NCBI RefSeq assembly: GCF_040717455.1 | Contig: NZ_JBFEFH010000001.1 | Location: 310,001 to 374,000, forward strand | DNA length: 64,000 nt | Direction of reading: 5' to 3' | Source of the DNA: Tautonia sp040717455 | Lineage (GTDB): Bacteria; Planctomycetota; Planctomycetia; Isosphaerales; Isosphaeraceae | In this document: positions 60,715 to 64,000 of the stretch, piece by piece | Layout of the letters: the number at the start of each line of letters is the position of its first letter | How positions within the stretch are numbered: the first letter of the stretch is position 1 | The notes under the pieces: model-generated | What the model was told of the DNA's origin: nothing | Databases searched by the model: none | What the model saw: the letters and a program-made list of their open reading frames with translations, nothing else | Translations under genes and position numbers: made by a program

Positions 60715-62367
60715 TTACGCGCCGAGATACTTGCGGAGCAGGGCCGTCGTCGAGGGATTGAACCCCTCGACCTGGGCCGATTCCTTGCGGGAGGCCGAGA
60801 GCTGGGAGCGCACTTGCTTGGCCAGGACCTTGCCCAGCTCGACCCCCCACTGGTCGAACGAGTTGATGCCCCAGAGGAACCCCTGGACGGCGGTCCGGTG
60901 CTCGTAGAGCGCCAGCAGCTTGCCGCAGGCCTCGGGGGTCAGCCAGCCATCGAGGAGCAGGACGTTCGACGGCCGGTTGCCTGGGAAGACCTTGTGCGGG
61001 ACGAGCTCGGCGGGGACCCCCTCGGCCTCCACCTCCTCGGCCGTCTTGCCGACGGCCAGGGCGTCGGGTTGGGCGAAGAAGTTGGCCATCAATTCGTCAT
61101 GATTGGAGACGGCTTCCCCCTCGACGCTCACCGGCGTCTGGCTCCGGGTGAAGCCGATGAAGTCGGCCGGGACGACACGCCCCTGGTGCAGGAGCTGATA
61201 GAAGCTGTGCTGCCCGTTCGTGCCCGGTTCGCCGAAGTCGACCTCGCCGGTCGGGTACGGTAACGCATGGCCGTCGAGCCCGACGCGCTTGCCGTTCGAT
61301 TCCATGTCCACTTGCTGGATATGCGGGGCCAATTTCAGGAGCGCCTGGCAGTAGGGGAGCAGGGCGCGATCCGGGCGTTGCAGGAAGGTCGAGTTCCAGA
61401 CGCCGAACAGCCCGAGCAAGGCCGGCAGGTTTCGCTCGAACGGGGTTTCGAGGAAATGCCGGTCGATCGCATGAGCACCCTCCAGGAACGGCTCGACGCG
61501 ATCCATGCCGTATTGGAGCGCCAGCGGCACGACCCCGACGGCGCTGCAGACGCTGTAGCGGCCGCCGACCCAGTCCCAGAAGCCGAAGGCGTTCGCCGGG
61601 TCGATGCCGAAGTCCCTCACGCCGTCGAGATTGGTGCTGACGGCGACCATGTGTTTGGCCACGCTCTCGGGGCCGAGCGAGCCGACGAGCCATTGCCGGA
61701 GCGTCTTGGCGTTGAGCATCGTCTCGGCGGTCGTGAAGGTCTTGGAGACGATGACGACGAGGGTCGTCTCGGGATTCAGGCCTTCGAGGTTGCGGGCCAC
61801 GTCGATCGGATCGACATTAGCCAGGAACCGGAGTCGGCGTCCCTGGGCGGCCTGGGCACAGTAGGGGTCGGTGCGGAGGGCCTCGTGGACGAACTCGGGG
61901 CCGAGGTAGCTGCCGCCGATGCCGATCGAGACGACGTCGGTCAGGGGTTTGCCGGTCGCCCCCTTCCACTCGCCCGATCGGACGCGGTCGCTGAACCCCC
62001 GGATCTTCTCCAGGACGGTGTGGACCTCGTCGACGACGTTCACGCCGTCCACGGTGATCGAGGCGCCTTGCGGCGCCCGCAGGGCGACGTGGAGGACCGC
62101 CCGATCCTCGGTCGTGTTGATCCGATCCCCGCGGAACATGGCCTCGATCTTTGCCCGAAGCTTCGCCTCCTCGGCCAGGTCGAGGAGCAATTTGACCGTC
62201 TCGGCCGTGGCGTTCTGCCGAGAAAAATCGAGGGTGATCCCCTCGGCCTCGGCGACCATCGCCCGGCAACGCCCTGGGTCGTTGAGCAGGTCGCGGAGGT
62301 GGTGCGAGGCGATCGCTTCGGCGTGCGAGGACAGGGTCTTCCAGGCGGTCGAGGCGGCGATGGACAT
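60715..62367 (-). CDS. pgi: glucose-6-phosphate isomerase
   Basis: This 550-residue enzyme interconverts glucose-6-phosphate and fructose-6-phosphate (EC 5.3.1.9). Motifs present are GIGGSYLGPEFVHEAL near 147, SKTFTTAETMLNA near 206, WDWVGGRYSVCSAVG near 268, the catalytic Glu/His area FGEPGTNGQHSFYQLLHQG near 375, and VEGFNPSTTALLRKYL at the end. Full family length. It ends 23 bases before the FMN reductase start on the same strand, so the two may be co-transcribed. Confidence 0.97.
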   Translation of the reverse strand: MSIAASTAWKTLSSHAEAIASHHLRDLLNDPGRCRAMVAEAEGITLDFSRQNATAETVKLLLDLAEEAKLRAKIEAMFRGDRINTTEDRAVLHVALRAPQGASITVDGVNVVDEVHTVLEKIRGFSDRVRSGEWKGATGKPLTDVVSIGIGGSYLGPEFVHEALRTDPYCAQAAQGRRLRFLANVDPIDVARNLEGLNPETTLVVIVSKTFTTAETMLNAKTLRQWLVGSLGPESVAKHMVAVSTNLDGVRDFGIDPANAFGFWDWVGGRYSVCSAVGVVPLALQYGMDRVEPFLEGAHAIDRHFLETPFERNLPALLGLFGVWNSTFLQRPDRALLPYCQALLKLAPHIQQVDMESNGKRVGLDGHALPYPTGEVDFGEPGTNGQHSFYQLLHQGRVVPADFIGFTRSQTPVSVEGEAVSNHDELMANFFAQPDALAVGKTAEEVEAEGVPAELVPHKVFPGNRPSNVLLLDGWLTPEACGKLLALYEHRTAVQGFLWGINSFDQWGVELGKVLAKQVRSQLSASRKESAQVEGFNPSTTALLRKYLGA

Positions 62368-62504
62368 GGTCGCATGGCTCCCGGGAGCCGATCGCCTGGC
62401 TCGGGCGATGGCGTTGCGGTGTCATTCGGATCGATTTGCCCAGCAAGGCTACGTCATCGACCGCCCGATTGCGATGGTGAAGCGGGAACAGGCCAGATGG
62501 CGGT

Positions 62505-63311
62505 TCAGGCCGGGCGAGGTGAGGTGACGATCGCGTTCGCCCAGGCCGCGTCCGGCTCCGAGAGGGGAGGGTAGGGGGACTTCTCGTAGTCGAGCCTTCG
62601 GAAAAACCGGGCGCGATCGATCAGGTCGTGCAGGGTGGTGTTGAGCGGGAGGGTCGGCTCGGCGTCGCCGGGGAGCAGGGGGATGGGGATGTCCGGCAGC
62701 GGGGCCCTGAGATTCCAGGCGAAGACCTGAGCCCGGGGGCGACCGACGCTTCGGCTGACGAGCACGCGGTAATGGCTCCGGATCAAGGGGGTCGTGGGGG
62801 TGGCCTCGCCGTCCCGGAGCAGGTCGATCTCGACGAGGTTCGTCTGCGTCTCCAGCACCTCGTCTCGCTTGGCGAGGTACGCCTCGCGCCCCCGCCCCCG
62901 TGACTTATTGCTCGGGGAGAGAACCTCCAGGACCGTCACCAGCAAATGCGACCTCGTGTCCCGGATCTCCAGGTAGGTTTCCTCGATCGCCTCCTCCCGG
63001 ACGGGCAGATCAACCTCGACGACCTCCACCCCCGCCTCGACCGCCTGTGCCACCGCGACCCCTCCCCCACCTTCGGGAGGAGGCATCGGCGCATCGATTT
63101 GCCCCCGAGTGATCGCCAGGTCGGGCCGGGCTCCCCTCGGATCGTCGGCGGATGGGTAGAGGACCATTCGGCTCTCGACCCCGACGAAATATCGGGGGTC
63201 GACCATCGGCACCACCACATCGGCGATCGCGGCGATCAACCGATTATGCACGTCCGGCCAGATGGTCGGGTGTTCGAGCCAGGGGTCCATGCCGGGGAAG
63301 GGTGGCCTCAT
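62505..63311 (-). CDS. DUF4058 family protein
   Basis: This 268-residue protein matches DUF4058 over its length. It begins FPGMDPWLEHPTIWPDVHNRLI, continues with RPDLAITRG near 64, YLEIRDTRSHLLVTVLEVLSPSNK near 113 and GREAYLAKRDEVL, and ends with DYEKSPYPPL. The ending and the ExLSPxNK strand recall PD-(D/E)xK nuclease-like cores, but activity is not established. Such genes are multi-copy in cyanobacteria and planctomycetes. Confidence 0.85.
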   Translation of the reverse strand: MRPPFPGMDPWLEHPTIWPDVHNRLIAAIADVVVPMVDPRYFVGVESRMVLYPSADDPRGARPDLAITRGQIDAPMPPPEGGGGVAVAQAVEAGVEVVEVDLPVREEAIEETYLEIRDTRSHLLVTVLEVLSPSNKSRGRGREAYLAKRDEVLETQTNLVEIDLLRDGEATPTTPLIRSHYRVLVSRSVGRPRAQVFAWNLRAPLPDIPIPLLPGDAEPTLPLNTTLHDLIDRARFFRRLDYEKSPYPPLSEPDAAWANAIVTSPRPA

Positions 63312-63356
63312 GAGATCGAGTGTACCAGGGATGACCGGGCGATCGCCACGAGAGGA

Positions 63357-64000
63357 TTACGGTAGGGGGGACGAGTTGCCGTCGGACATCGAATGATGAT
63401 GATGTTCGGCGAGTCGTCGCTCGCGATCGCGTTTCCTCCGTCGTTCGAGTGGACCAAGGACCAGGATCGTCAGTGCCAAAAGGGCCCCGGCCCCGATTAC
63501 TTTCGCCGTTTCCAGGTCCGCGAACCGAGGGGCAAGTTGATGCAACGCGAGCAAGGCGCCGAGGCTCGCGACGACGACCAGGATGGGGATGAGCAGGATC
63601 AAGCCCACGCCGACGAGCATCAGCTTCGCCAGCATCGCGAAGCAGCCGATCGCCTCGCGGCGGTGGTCCTCGGGCATCGATCGCAGCCATCGGAGGGTTC
63701 CCGAGGGCGGGAACGACGCCGGGGCGGGCCAGACGGCCACGACGCCGACCGGCACGAAGGCCAGGATCATCCACGAGGACGACGGGGGGATGACATCGAC
63801 GGCGATGACCTGGAACGAGGCCCCGGTGGCCGCGACGACGGGGAACAGGCGATCCCATCGGGATTGATTGTCGATCGCATCGGGAGAGGGGATCGGCTCG
63901 GGGCCGGTCTCGGTTCGAGGGAGCGGGAGTCCCCGGTCATCCAGCCCGGCGAGCGCCGCGAACCGGTCCCAGTCGCGCTGGATCGACGGGTCGAGTTCGC
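63357..64000 (-). CDS. membrane protein, 5' end beyond the window
   Basis: The frame is open from the stop at 63357 to the right edge, giving at least 214 residues; the start lies outside. The visible part has a polar N-terminal region (DPSIQRDWDRFAALAGLD). Hydrophobic segments follow at FQVIAVDVIPP and WMILAFVPVGVVAVW, then KLMLVGVGLILLIPILVVVASLGALLAL and VIGAGALLALTILVLGPL. The C-terminus is Arg- and His-rich (EHHHHS). An internal ATG at 63770 would give a shorter protein, but the upstream codons look coding. No family recognised. Confidence 0.6.
   Translation of the reverse strand, partial: ELDPSIQRDWDRFAALAGLDDRGLPLPRTETGPEPIPSPDAIDNQSRWDRLFPVVAATGASFQVIAVDVIPPSSSWMILAFVPVGVVAVWPAPASFPPSGTLRWLRSMPEDHRREAIGCFAMLAKLMLVGVGLILLIPILVVVASLGALLALHQLAPRFADLETAKVIGAGALLALTILVLGPLERRRKRDRERRLAEHHHHSMSDGNSSPLP

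Overview
The window is 64 kb of very GC-rich bacterial chromosome. The gene content points to a planctomycete, most likely of the Isosphaeraceae/Gemmatales type. The indicators are a giant PSCyt1-WD40-DUF1549-DUF1553 (PSD1) protein followed by a DUF1501 protein, tetrahydromethanopterin (H4MPT)/methanofuran C1-carrier genes in a bacterium, many secreted Pro/Ala-rich proteins, and short weakly linked operons. The family assignment is an inference from gene content; no rRNA gene lies in the window. I saw no tRNA, rRNA, CRISPR array, insertion sequence, prophage or plasmid origin.

Region 1 (174-7699) is a C1-transfer and cofactor cluster: a DHPS-like DUF6513 protein, a DUF447/beta-RFAP-synthase fusion, FhcC, Mch, a RimK-like ATP-grasp ligase, a CitG-like protein and a 6-pyruvoyl-tetrahydropterin-synthase homologue. 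A further methanofuran gene, mfnB, lies at 18589-19329, coupled to a DUF6580 membrane protein. Together they should make and use the H4MPT-type carrier for formaldehyde/formate oxidation. The other FhcABD subunits and Fae are not in the window.

Region 2 (7780-16771) holds two ABC permeases without an ATPase, a sugar-phosphate isomerase-like protein, a TPR protein, an SDR oxidoreductase, small lipoproteins and a double CAP-domain lipoprotein. Region 3 (17020-25623) has a DnaQ-exonuclease/WYL fusion, the DUF6580-mfnB pair, a DUF433-like protein, an M50 site-2-type protease coupled to a DUF3634 protein, Lon protease and small membrane proteins. Region 4 (26411-33179) is the PSD1 plus DUF1501 pair, closed by a strong terminator. 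Region 5 (33414-37596) has a zinc-ribbon protein, TruD and an RluA-type synthase in overlapping order, then a large lipoprotein with a degenerate phosphatase domain.

Region 6 (38088-50500) is mixed housekeeping: two GT-C-like membrane proteins, a HAD/HerA-like ATPase fusion, a PilZ protein, a WD40 protein, a zinc-metalloprotease-like protein, ClpS, an RlmI-like methyltransferase, a DtxR regulator, an RDD protein, PdxH and a small coiled-coil protein. Region 7 (50634-64000) has two paralogous secreted proteins facing a LolA-like protein, an endonuclease-III-like glycosylase with altered key residues, rpsT with its terminator, a TPR protein, a gluconolactonase, infA, DinB, an FMN reductase, pgi, a DUF4058 protein and a membrane protein that runs off the right edge.

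The most interesting leads are the dual-motif PTPS homologue in the H4MPT cluster, the unassigned partners of the C1 cluster (DUF447 fusion, CitG-like, DUF6580), the HAD-ATPase fusion, the DnaQ-WYL fusion, and the two catalytically altered enzymes at 35572-37596 and 55213-55908.
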